7,861 bases of DNA, taken from the NCBI GenBank assembly GCA_007128555.1, contig SKXF01000430.1, positions 1 through 7,861 on the forward strand, given 5' to 3'. Positions within the stretch are counted from its first letter, which is position 1; each line of letters opens with the position of its first letter. The DNA is from Clostridia bacterium (GTDB lineage: Bacteria > Bacillota_E > SLMV01 > PUMD01). The notes under the pieces are model-generated. The model was not told the origin of the DNA and did no database searches. It saw nothing but the letters and a program-made list of their open reading frames with translations. Shown here one piece after another: positions 1 to 6,310 of this stretch. A program made the position numbers and the translations under genes.

Positions 1-113
1 AGGTGAGGGTGGCCGTTGCCGGCTGGTGAGTTCGTACCCTTCCTGTAACGTCTCCCTTCCATGTGGTGCCTTCCCATCAGATCCCTTGAAGCGGGTGCTC
101 CCCTTTTGCCATC

Positions 114-797
114 GTGGCAGAGGTCATTGTATTTCACGATAAAAGGAGGACGTATTTTTCAAAAGGGTTTCGTAATACAGTCAAGAATGCTAATATACTG
201 GCCATATGGCCTGGCACAACGGACGGCTGGGATGGGGTTGAAGGCTTTTACGGGAGGCGGACCGACAACTTGCTCTCACGGGCCGCGGATGTGGTGCTTT
301 CCTTCCCGGTCTTGGTCGTCATCCTCACCCTCGTGTCGGTTGTGGGGCCGAATATCTTCAATGTGATGATGGTGATCGGCTTGCTGTACTGGCCGACCTT
401 CTTTCGTCTCATCAGGGCCGAGATCCTCAAAGTCAAGGAGTATGATTTCGTCAGCGCGGCGAGGGCGGTTGGCTGCACGAACTTCAACATCATGTTCCGT
501 CACCTGCTTCCCAACGTGATGGCGCCGGTGGTGGTGGGTGCGACTCTCCAGATGGCGACGGCCATTCTCACCGAGGCGGCCCTGAGCTTCCTGGGAATGG
601 GCGTGCAGCCGCCCATTGCAAGCTGGGGGAACATGCTCATGGATGCCCAGTCCCTGACGGTGTTGAGCCAGCGCCCCTGGCTCTGGCTGCCCCCGGGAAT
701 CATGATCTCGCTCACCGTTCTGAGCATCAACTTCGTGGGAGATGGTCTCAGGGACGCCATGGATCCTCGCACGTACAGCAGCACAAAGGGTGATTAG
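114..797 (+). CDS. N-terminally truncated dipeptide/oligopeptide ABC transporter permease (DppC/OppC type), probable pseudogene
   Basis: This is the inner-membrane subunit of a peptide-type ABC importer (binding-protein-dependent permease, DppC/OppC/NikC family). Family-like sequence begins abruptly at about residue 44 (GFYGRRTDN, near nt 243) and then continues to the end. It includes the SFPVLVVILTLVSVVGP membrane segment, the EAA loop that docks on the ATPase (SAARAVGCTNFNIMFRHLLPN, about residues 119-138), ALSFLGMGVQPP, and the ending GDGLRDAMDPR. Family members are usually 280-310 aa. Here the first membrane helices and the conserved GTDxxGRD motif are missing. Residues 1-43 are polar and unlike the family, and I found no matching segment in the other forward frames upstream. 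The GTG at 114 is only the furthest-upstream start and has no convincing ribosome binding site. A good AAGGAGG (143-149) has no start codon at a useful distance. It lies 19 nt before the amidohydrolase and is probably co-transcribed. Family identity is certain; function is doubtful. Confidence 0.8.
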   Translation: MAEVIVFHDKRRTYFSKGFRNTVKNANILAIWPGTTDGWDGVEGFYGRRTDNLLSRAADVVLSFPVLVVILTLVSVVGPNIFNVMMVIGLLYWPTFFRLIRAEILKVKEYDFVSAARAVGCTNFNIMFRHLLPNVMAPVVVGATLQMATAILTEAALSFLGMGVQPPIASWGNMLMDAQSLTVLSQRPWLWLPPGIMISLTVLSINFVGDGLRDAMDPRTYSSTKGD

Positions 798-816
798 TCG
801 AAGGGAGTAATGATAG

Positions 817-2517
817 ATGAGTCTCATCATACGAAATGGCAGTGTGGTAGACGGTACGGGCAACCCCTGGTATGCGGCTGATGTCAGGGTGGTCGACGCC
901 CAGATTGTGGAAGTTGGTAGAAATCTGCAGGCCATGGACGGGTGCCAGGTGATCGACGCTTCGGGCCTGGTGGTAGCGCCGGGTTTCGTGGACATCCATG
1001 GCCATTCGGACTACCTGATGCTTGCTGATTCGGTGGCGAGGAGCAAGATACGCCAGGGTGTCACGACGGATGTGGCGGGTAACTGCGGTTATTCGGCGAT
1101 CCCCCAGGGCGAGGAGGCGTTTTTCCAGGAATGGTGGACCCCCGAGATCGGGGAGCGATTCAAGGTTGTGTCCCAGGAGCAGGGTAGGGCGATGCTCAGC
1201 GAACACGGCATTGATCTCAACTGGAAAGACCTCGACGGGTACTACTCTGAGCTGAGGACGAAGGGCATGTCGGTCAACTACGCCACGTTCGTCGGCCATG
1301 TCGCTCTCAGGCTAGCGGTCATGGGTGAGTACCAGCGCAAGCCCAACGCAGATGAGATGGACCAGATCAAGAAGAAACTGGATCTGGCGATGCGACAGGG
1401 TGCTTTCGGCATCTCTACCGAGTGCGGCACCCACCGCAACATGGACTTCGATCTTTCCGAGCTGGAGGACATGTGCCAGGTGATCCGGGGATACGGCGGA
1501 AGATTTGCTTTCCACATCCGCGACTACGGGGACAATCTGCTCGAGTCCATGGAGGAGGCCCTCTGGTTGCTCAAGCGCACCGGTGTTCCGGGCATTATCT
1601 CTCACATCCTTTCCCGCGGTCGGGAGAATTGGGGCAAGGCGCGATATGCGCTACAGATGATGGAAGAGGCACGCCGCGATGGTGTGGATGTCATCGGTGA
1701 CATCATGCCCTACGGATACAGTGAGGCACTGTTCTTCACCCCCTACCTGCGCGATCTTCTGCCCGAGTGGAGCTTTGAGGGGGGTTCGCAGGCGCTGGTG
1801 GAGCGCCTGAACCGGCCTGAACTGGTCGCCAGACTCACCGAGGAGTTGCGGGCCGGGAAGTCCTCTGCTTTCTACGTGGCTCCGGGTTTTGACGAGGAAG
1901 AGGCATACGGGCAGGGACCCCTGGCGGATCCAGCGTGGCCTCACTACGTCCGGGTGGTGGAATCGGAGGTCCCCGAGTTTGTGGGGCGCACCTTTGCCGA
2001 GCTGGCAGCGGACGGAGATACTTTCGGCGCCCTGTTCGAGGTGCTCCGCCGGGATCCCGACGCCAAGAAACTGATCACCGAGGTTTCTGATGACGATCAT
2101 CGCCTCATTGCGACTCACCCGCTGGTGGCCTACGGAACGGACGGAGGACTGGTCCATGCGATCAAGCGCCCAGGTCTCCCTAACCCAACCCTGTATGGTG
2201 TGTTCCCCTATATTCTTCGCCGGTACGTTCGAGAAGAAGGGGTGCTCAGCCTCGAGGAAGCGGTGCGCAAGATGACGTCCCTGGCAACGCGAGGTCTGGG
2301 CCTCAGGGGGCGCGGCCTGATTGAAGCCGGCAATGCGGCGGACATTGTCGTGTTTGACCCCGATACGGTGTCCGACGTGGTCAGCTATGACGAGTTCCCG
2401 CCAGAGTTTGCTTGCGGGATCGAGGCCGTCGTGGTAAACGGTGTCCCAGTACTCCTCGGCGGAGAGGTCACCGGTGAGTTGCCCGGCGAGCCGCTGCTCA
2501 ATCCCGGGGCTGAGTGA
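817..2517 (+). CDS. N-acyl-D-amino-acid deacylase (D-aminoacylase) family amidohydrolase
   Basis: A cytoplasmic metal-dependent hydrolase of the amidohydrolase superfamily. Family members remove the acyl group from N-acyl-D-amino acids. The 566 residues begin with the small beta-sandwich part (LIIRNGSVVDGTGNP). The metal-site residues follow in order: His61 and His63 in DIHGHSD, Cys90 in GNCGYS (the bridging cysteine of D-aminoacylases), His233 in FHIRDYGD, His263 in ISHI, and the catalytic Asp442 in AYGTDGG. The C-terminus has the usual KMTSLATRGLGLRGRGLI and AADIVVFDPDTV stretch. At about residue 200 the usual STGLxYxPG motif is replaced by STECGTHRNMD, so substrate specificity may differ. 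The ATG is supported by AAGGGAG eight bases upstream. It follows the permease fragment by 19 nt and is followed by a terminator, so it ends its transcription unit. A D-peptide or dipeptide-like substrate is plausible from context but not shown. Confidence 0.9.
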   Translation: MSLIIRNGSVVDGTGNPWYAADVRVVDAQIVEVGRNLQAMDGCQVIDASGLVVAPGFVDIHGHSDYLMLADSVARSKIRQGVTTDVAGNCGYSAIPQGEEAFFQEWWTPEIGERFKVVSQEQGRAMLSEHGIDLNWKDLDGYYSELRTKGMSVNYATFVGHVALRLAVMGEYQRKPNADEMDQIKKKLDLAMRQGAFGISTECGTHRNMDFDLSELEDMCQVIRGYGGRFAFHIRDYGDNLLESMEEALWLLKRTGVPGIISHILSRGRENWGKARYALQMMEEARRDGVDVIGDIMPYGYSEALFFTPYLRDLLPEWSFEGGSQALVERLNRPELVARLTEELRAGKSSAFYVAPGFDEEEAYGQGPLADPAWPHYVRVVESEVPEFVGRTFAELAADGDTFGALFEVLRRDPDAKKLITEVSDDDHRLIATHPLVAYGTDGGLVHAIKRPGLPNPTLYGVFPYILRRYVREEGVLSLEEAVRKMTSLATRGLGLRGRGLIEAGNAADIVVFDPDTVSDVVSYDEFPPEFACGIEAVVVNGVPVLLGGEVTGELPGEPLLNPGAE

Positions 2518-2543
2518 GGATCTCCGTGTGAATCTTCTCGTTG

Positions 2544-2582
2544 AGGCTCGCTGGCTGCCCTGAACGGGGCATCAGCGAGCCT
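2544..2582 (+). terminator. Hairpin terminator after the amidohydrolase gene
   Basis: An inverted repeat starts 26 nt after the stop codon. AGGCTCGCTG (2544-2553) pairs with CAGCGAGCCT (2573-2582). Above a small asymmetric interior loop, TGCCC pairs with GGGCA around a 6-nt loop. The stem is followed by TTTGCCCTTT, a T-rich but interrupted tract, so it fits an intrinsic terminator of moderate strength. The rest of the gap up to 2816 shows no convincing gene and no clear -35/-10 pair. A TATAGT at 2721-2726 is the only -10-like element seen. Confidence 0.65.
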
Positions 2583-2816
2583 TTGCCCTTTCGCTGTGGG
2601 TGCCGGCTTACGGGTGATGCCGTCTAACTGCAGTGGCTTGCAGTGCGCGTCGTTGCAGCCCTCACCTGGATCGTGTTTCCCCCCATCGTCTTGCGCAGTC
2701 CAGCGTTGCATGTTTGACTGTATAGTGATCTTCCATGATGCAAAGGGTCTTGATAAGGCACTGAAGGATACTGGGATATCGATCTATCACACAATGGAAA
2801 ACGGGAGGGGTACCAG

Positions 2817-4316
2817 GTGAAGAGGTTGGTGATTGTTGGAGGCGGTATTGCAGGACTGAGTGCGGGGATTTTTGCCCAGATGAATGGTTTTGAGAGTGTT
2901 ATTGCTGAGAAGCATCACCCCCTGGGTGGGGAGTGCACAGGTTGGGATCGTCAGGGCTATCATATCGATGGCTGCATCCACTGGTTGGTGGGCACAAAGG
3001 AAGGAACCCCGATACGGCAGCTTTGGGAGACCGTGGGTGCCCTGGACGGGGTGGACATTTACCATCCAGAGAGCTTCATGGTTGTTGAGCACGAGGACGT
3101 TGAGGTGCCCTTCTATCGTGATCTGCAGCGACTCCAGGCGAGCTGGCTGGAAATATCACCGGAAGACGAAAGCACCATAGAAGCGTTCTGCAGCGACATC
3201 GAGCAGCTGCAATCCTTTTCGGTTCCCGTTGGAAAACCGATAGACATGATGAACATCATCGAGAAGCTCAAGTACATGCTTTCCATGAAGGACGTTGGAC
3301 CGATCATGCAGAAGTACAGCAAAATCAGTGTGCAGGACTTTGCCGAGACGTTTGAGCATCCTGCACTGAGAACTGCCCTGGCATCGTTCTTGCCGGAAGG
3401 CGATTACAGTGCTTCGTCCATTGTCTTTCCTCTCGGGACGTTCACTGGAGGGCAGTCTTCCATCCCCATGGGGGGTTCTAAGGCCCTCGCGATGCGCATG
3501 GTGGAACGATACACCTCACTGGGAGGTACCGTCGAGACCTCTTGCGAAGTGGTGGATCTCGAGATCGATCGGAAGCACGTGAAGAGGATATTTTGTCGAG
3601 ACGGCAGGGCTTTCGAGGCCGATTACTTCATTGCAGCCTGCGATGCCAAGGTGCTCTATGAGCGGCTCCTGAAGGGGACATACCCCGATCGAGAATTTGA
3701 CAAGAGGTACAGCAATCCTGGGGACTATCCCCTGGCCTCAAATATCTATATCGGGATCGGGTATGAAGGTGCAATAGATGATATTCCCCGGACTTTCAAG
3801 TTTCCCGTGGCGTCCGTGGACATCAACCAGAACGGGAGGCCCATAGAGCATCTGCAGATGACCCATTATGCTTACGAGCCAGGCTTCGCCCCAGAGGGCC
3901 ACACCGTGATCACCTTTGCCATAAACCAGTTTCAACCGGAACTGGAAGCGTGGGAGACGCTTGCGAAAGACAGGGACGCCTACGTTCGGGAGAAGTCTCG
4001 CATAGGTGAGAGCGTTGTGAAGGCAGTGGAAGCTCGTTTCCCCCACATGGCCGGCAAGCTCATACTGCTTGATGTGGCCAGCCCTCATACCTACGAGCGG
4101 TATTGTTACGCCTATCGGGGTGCCTTCATGGGCTTCTGGCCGACCCTTAAAGGTAAACCAATGGCCCACACTGGCCGCATCAAGGGTCTGCACAACATCT
4201 TTCTCAGCGGCCAATGGCTGCAGCCACCTGGAGGCCTTCCGATCGCGCTGGTCACCGGCAAAGATACCATCATGCGTCTTTGCAAGAAGGAAAGACGGGA
4301 GTTTGTATCGCAGTAG
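2817..4316 (+). CDS. FAD/NAD(P)-dependent oxidoreductase, phytoene desaturase/carotenoid isomerase-like
   Basis: A flavoprotein of the phytoene dehydrogenase/CrtISO/amine oxidase superfamily, 499 aa, close to the usual length of about 500. The N-terminus carries the Rossmann FAD site VIVGGGIAGLSAG (GxGxxG at residues 8-13), with Glu31 placed to bind the ribose. It is followed by LGGECTGWDRQGYHIDGCIHWLVGT, whose GG/GC pattern is typical of the CrtI-like group common in anaerobes. The C-terminus has FLSGQWLQPPGGLPIALVTG, the second FAD-contacting segment. No signal peptide is evident. I chose the GTG at 2817 because GGGAGGGG lies about six bases upstream and it puts the Rossmann motif directly at the N-terminus. 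No carotenoid synthesis gene (for example a phytoene synthase) is nearby, so the substrate is unknown and carotenoid chemistry should not be assumed. It appears to be transcribed alone. Confidence 0.88.
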   Translation: MKRLVIVGGGIAGLSAGIFAQMNGFESVIAEKHHPLGGECTGWDRQGYHIDGCIHWLVGTKEGTPIRQLWETVGALDGVDIYHPESFMVVEHEDVEVPFYRDLQRLQASWLEISPEDESTIEAFCSDIEQLQSFSVPVGKPIDMMNIIEKLKYMLSMKDVGPIMQKYSKISVQDFAETFEHPALRTALASFLPEGDYSASSIVFPLGTFTGGQSSIPMGGSKALAMRMVERYTSLGGTVETSCEVVDLEIDRKHVKRIFCRDGRAFEADYFIAACDAKVLYERLLKGTYPDREFDKRYSNPGDYPLASNIYIGIGYEGAIDDIPRTFKFPVASVDINQNGRPIEHLQMTHYAYEPGFAPEGHTVITFAINQFQPELEAWETLAKDRDAYVREKSRIGESVVKAVEARFPHMAGKLILLDVASPHTYERYCYAYRGAFMGFWPTLKGKPMAHTGRIKGLHNIFLSGQWLQPPGGLPIALVTGKDTIMRLCKKERREFVSQ

Positions 4317-4409
4317 CGTCACGGACGAATCCTTGGAAATCGACACATCATTGGTCCCTCTACCGGTGATGACGCTGCGGTATCGTCTGTTGCTCGGGGG
4401 CAGCTTCGC

Positions 4410-4838
4410 CCGCGATGGGTGTTCTTGGAGATCGGGGATGCATCGCCGAGGAACGGGTCACCGTGGACGAAGGGGCCCGGTTCACCCCTGCAGCCACCTG
4501 CCTCAGCCAGGCGGGCCCGTCAAGGACATAGCCAGGAGGTGGAAAGAGGATGAGGAGGTGTTCCCCGGTTTCCCCCGGGGGCGGAGGATCGGTTTGGCTC
4601 GTGTGAGGCCTGTTCCGCTGCGGTCCTCTGCGGGGGGCTATTCCTCGGTGCACCTGTACAGCGGTGTGGATCTGGAGGCGCCCGATCCCGATCTGGTCTG
4701 CGCACTGGCGAGTTCCTCGCCGAGTTGATCGGAGACTTTTCTCTTGCAGAGTGTGGCCACATGACCACAGAAGTTGTGCAGGCCACATACCTCCGTGTTG
4801 ATTCCTTGATGGGAGCTGGAACCAACCATGATCTATGA
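4410..4838 (+). pseudogene. Possible decayed gene with two frame changes, unrecognised family
   Basis: Three consecutive stretches look protein-like and G/C-rich at third positions, but each is in a different frame. About 4410-4517 reads a segment containing EERVTVDEGARFTPAATCL before hitting a stop. About 4518-4707 continues one frame over with DIARRWKEDEEVFPGFP and YSSVHLYSGVDLEAPDPDL. About 4708-4838 continues in the third frame with EFLAELIGDFSLAECGHMTTEV and ends GAGTNHDL-stop. Joined, they would give roughly 140 residues. No single frame is open across the whole stretch with a sensible start. I do not recognise the family. The final stop overlaps the ATG of the NIPSNAP-like stub, an arrangement typical of translationally coupled genes. 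It could be a gene broken by two indels, a sequencing-error artefact, or high-GC sequence that is open by chance. Confidence 0.35.
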
Positions 4839-4914
4839 CGTCAGGATATTGCGTGTGGTACCTGGGAAGGAGAAACTGACCACATGGCATGGTTGGCATC
4901 CCGTTGCAGTGTAA
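4828..4914 (+). pseudogene. 28-codon stub resembling the N-terminus of a NIPSNAP-family protein
   Basis: The ATG at 4828 opens a short frame reading MIYDVRILRVVPGKEKL and then ends at TAA (4912-4914) after 28 codons. The opening M-I-Y-x-x-R-x-x-x-x-x-P-G-K is the first strand and turn of NIPSNAP proteins, which normally run to about 100 residues or more as a ferredoxin-like fold. After about residue 17 the match disappears, so this looks like the 5' remnant of a gene. GGGAG (4811-4815) lies upstream at a long spacing. Its start overlaps the stop of the preceding decayed frame by 11 nt. The similarity rests on a short stretch and could be chance. Confidence 0.35.
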
Positions 4915-4920
4915 TACAAT
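4893..4920 (+). promoter_or_regulatory. Putative sigma-70-type promoter for the 178-aa gene
   Basis: TTGGCA (4893-4898) and TACAAT (4915-4920) are separated by 16 bases, each one mismatch from the -35/-10 consensus. They end 34 nt before the ATG at 4955, and an AGGGGGGAG ribosome binding site (4938-4946) follows with 8-nt spacing. The -35 box lies inside the NIPSNAP-like stub. Confidence 0.45.
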
Positions 4921-4954
4921 ATCTCTGTTACTTGGTTAGGGGGGAGCGGTTCTT

Positions 4955-5491
4955 ATGACTGATAGAAAACAATCAATGGTAAAATCCATAATGTATGCGG
5001 TCGTAGGGGCGGTCATCGTGCTGTTGGCCGTCAGTTTCTATCCTAGGGACTTACGGCAAGTGGCAGGTCTTCAAGACATCACGCCCGATGATATCATCCG
5101 AATACAGTTGTCTATGGCTGTTTATGAGGAGCTTGCGGGCGGGGCTGTGGCTCCGAGATCGGAACTCATAGCACAAAATGAAAGCATCACGGACAGAGAT
5201 TTTTTCAAAGATGTCTTAGACGTGCTTGAAGATCATACAGTGAGGAGAAGATTTTTTTCTAGAGGGGTTGACTATCGCAGGGTAGACCTGACCAAGCCTT
5301 CCATTGTTTTTCTATCTGTGTCTTTTGACAATAGGGAAACCTTGTTCATCAATATTTCTAACGATTCCAGGTTCATGGCAATATGGTCAAGCGAGTCTGC
5401 CTATACCCGGTATAGGTTATACGGCGAGGGTATTGATACCAACAAACTATACGAGTCTGTACTAAGGCTTAACCTGATCCCAGGAGATTGA
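4955..5491 (+). CDS. Hypothetical membrane-anchored protein, 178 aa
   Basis: I do not recognise a family. Residues 1-10 are short and basic (MTDRKQSMVK), then one hydrophobic helix follows (about 11-27, IMYAVVGAVIVLLAV), then a soluble remainder of about 150 residues. The positive N-terminus predicts an uncleaved signal anchor with the main part outside the membrane. There is no lipobox cysteine; the protein contains no cysteine at all. The outer part alternates charged helical stretches (DFFKDVLDVLEDHTVRRRFF) with beta-like strands (SIVFLSVSFDNRETLFINIS), reminiscent of small secreted sensor or substrate-binding-like domains, but this is not enough for a call. The start is well supported by AGGGGGGAG at 8-nt spacing and by a plausible promoter. 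Codons are visibly richer in A/T at the third position (aaa, aat, att, ttt) than the neighbouring genes, suggesting separate origin. It converges with the minus-strand small gene. Confidence 0.75.
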   Translation: MTDRKQSMVKSIMYAVVGAVIVLLAVSFYPRDLRQVAGLQDITPDDIIRIQLSMAVYEELAGGAVAPRSELIAQNESITDRDFFKDVLDVLEDHTVRRRFFSRGVDYRRVDLTKPSIVFLSVSFDNRETLFINISNDSRFMAIWSSESAYTRYRLYGEGIDTNKLYESVLRLNLIPGD

Positions 5492-5492
5492 G

Positions 5493-5606
5493 CAGCATCA
5501 AACCACCAAAAACATCGTCCTCCGAGGCCGCTTTTCTCCTTATCCCGACCACCAAGGGGCAGGTTATCGTCCTGGTGGTCGCGACAAGTCCATCGGTTTG
5601 ATGCTG
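5493..5606. repeat. Nested inverted repeat (12-bp outer arms, 9-bp inner hairpin)
   Basis: CAGCATCAAACC (5493-5504) is a perfect inverted match to GGTTTGATGCTG (5595-5606), enclosing 90 nt. Inside, CGACCACCA (5546-5554) pairs perfectly with TGGTGGTCG (5573-5581) around an 18-nt loop. A second ACCACCAA copy at 5502-5509 could compete for the same right arm. The element starts two bases after the stop codon of the 178-aa gene and sits between two convergent genes. Neither stem is followed by a T-run on either strand, so it is not a standard intrinsic terminator. It could be a structured 3' end or small RNA, or a miniature mobile element. No target duplication is visible at the ends. The remaining non-coding stretch to 5697 shows only a small GACCG-AGG-CGGTC hairpin (about 5628-5640). 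Confidence 0.6.
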
Positions 5607-5697
5607 TTTGTTGCGTACAGATAGCGGGACCGAGGCGGTCAGGCGGGATACCCAGACAAGATAGGAGCTGCCCGGGGAAGCCTGTCTCCGTTGGGTC

Positions 5698-5913
5698 TCA
5701 GGACTCCTCGCCCCTGGCCCAGCCGCTGGGATCTATGCAGCAGGGTTTCCGGTTGCACCATTCCCCGGCTTCGGCGCAGCCCACCGATCCCTGGCCGGTG
5801 ATGATGATTTTCAGCGTGTTGTTGCCACCGAGGAGCAGACCGACGATAATCCCCAGTGCTGCCCCCATCCCGAAACTGCTGTCTATCAAACGGGTCTTTC
5901 GGCTCTCTGACAT
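5698..5913 (-). CDS. Small single-pass membrane protein with C-terminal cysteine motif, 71 aa
   Basis: Unrecognised family. A short charged N-terminus (MSESRKTRLIDSS) precedes a glycine-rich hydrophobic helix (about residues 15-30, GMGAALGIIVGLLLGG) and a second hydrophobic patch (KIIITG). The tail contains GCAEAGEWCNRKPCC, with Cys46, Cys53, Cys58 and Cys59 (C-x6-C-x4-CC), and ends GWARGEES. The positive residues before the helix predict N-in/C-out, which would place the cysteines outside where disulfides can form. The spacing resembles the first half of a cystine-knot peptide, but there are only four cysteines. I chose the ATG at 5911-5913 because GGAGGAGGA lies eight bases upstream. A longer in-frame start at 6027 exists but has an arginine-rich, poorly spaced lead-in. 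A TACAAT -10-like element lies about 32 nt upstream (plus-strand 5945-5950) without a good -35. Convergent with the 178-aa gene. Confidence 0.65.
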   Translation of the reverse strand: MSESRKTRLIDSSFGMGAALGIIVGLLLGGNNTLKIIITGQGSVGCAEAGEWCNRKPCCIDPSGWARGEES

Positions 5914-6310
5914 CAGCTGTGTCCTCCTCCTGTGAACATTAGTGATTGTAGAGATATGGAATCTGCCCCGAAGGGTGGGACACCCCTGGCTCATTCGGAG
6001 ATCTCCGGAGCGGCGAGTCCGTTTCATCCTTTTTCCATATCCCCGTCCTCAATTCTACAGGAACTTTGGAAAGATCCATAGAGTGACCCGAAGAGGACGG
6101 CGCATCCCGAAAACCGAGGGCCCTGGACGGATTGGAAGGATATTCCCAGCAGCTATGTCATACTGCTGTCACCCCCTTCGTGTATCATGGGGAAAATTCT
6201 CCTGGATTGTGTCCTCATTCCCAGATCAAGGCGTCCCCCGGGAGGGGTTCGCAGGGGCAGCCGTGTTCGCAGGAGGGGGAGGAGTTCAGACCGAAAAGGG
6301 GGCGTTGCAG
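5914..6310. other. Intergenic region between divergent genes
   Basis: This 397-nt stretch separates the minus-strand small gene from the helicase. The left end holds the small gene's GGAGGAGGA site and a TACAAT-like element (minus strand). A 5-bp GGGTG/CACCC hairpin lies at 5973-5985 and a 12-bp perfect palindrome CGGAGATCTCCG at 5996-6007; both fall in the small gene's upstream region and could be regulatory. For the helicase, only weak promoter matches are seen (for example TTGGAA 6132-6137 with TATGTC 6154-6159, spacing 16). No convincing gene is present, although the helicase frame stays open leftward from 6311 to at least 6053. Confidence 0.5.

Noticed and set aside
276..995. 239-codon minus-strand frame, and a 183-codon one at 748-1299
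   Set aside because: Antisense to the permease and amidohydrolase; His/Arg-rich composition with no recognisable domain.
4218..4500. 13-nt direct repeat CTGCAGCCACCTG at 4218-4230 and 4488-4500
   Set aside because: A single 13-nt match in a window of this size is close to chance expectation and the flanks do not match.
4069..4728. Long forward frame of 219 codons
   Set aside because: Its first 250 nt overlap the oxidoreductase out of frame and its beginning is low-complexity Arg/Ser/Pro-rich. Only the part from about 4518 to 4707 looks coding, and that is treated as a piece of the decayed gene.
4360..4899. 179-codon minus-strand frame across the decayed tract
   Set aside because: Composition rich in Pro, Arg, His and Gln with no domain or ribosome binding site; more likely a shadow of the former plus-strand coding sequence.
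5610..5697. Possible tRNA or other structured RNA gene
   Set aside because: No cloverleaf with TTC-type arm or acceptor stem could be found; only short hairpins are visible.
5996..6007. Perfect palindrome CGGAGATCTCCG
   Set aside because: Could be an operator, but it is isolated, with no second copy or nearby regulator gene, so it is only mentioned in the intergenic entry.
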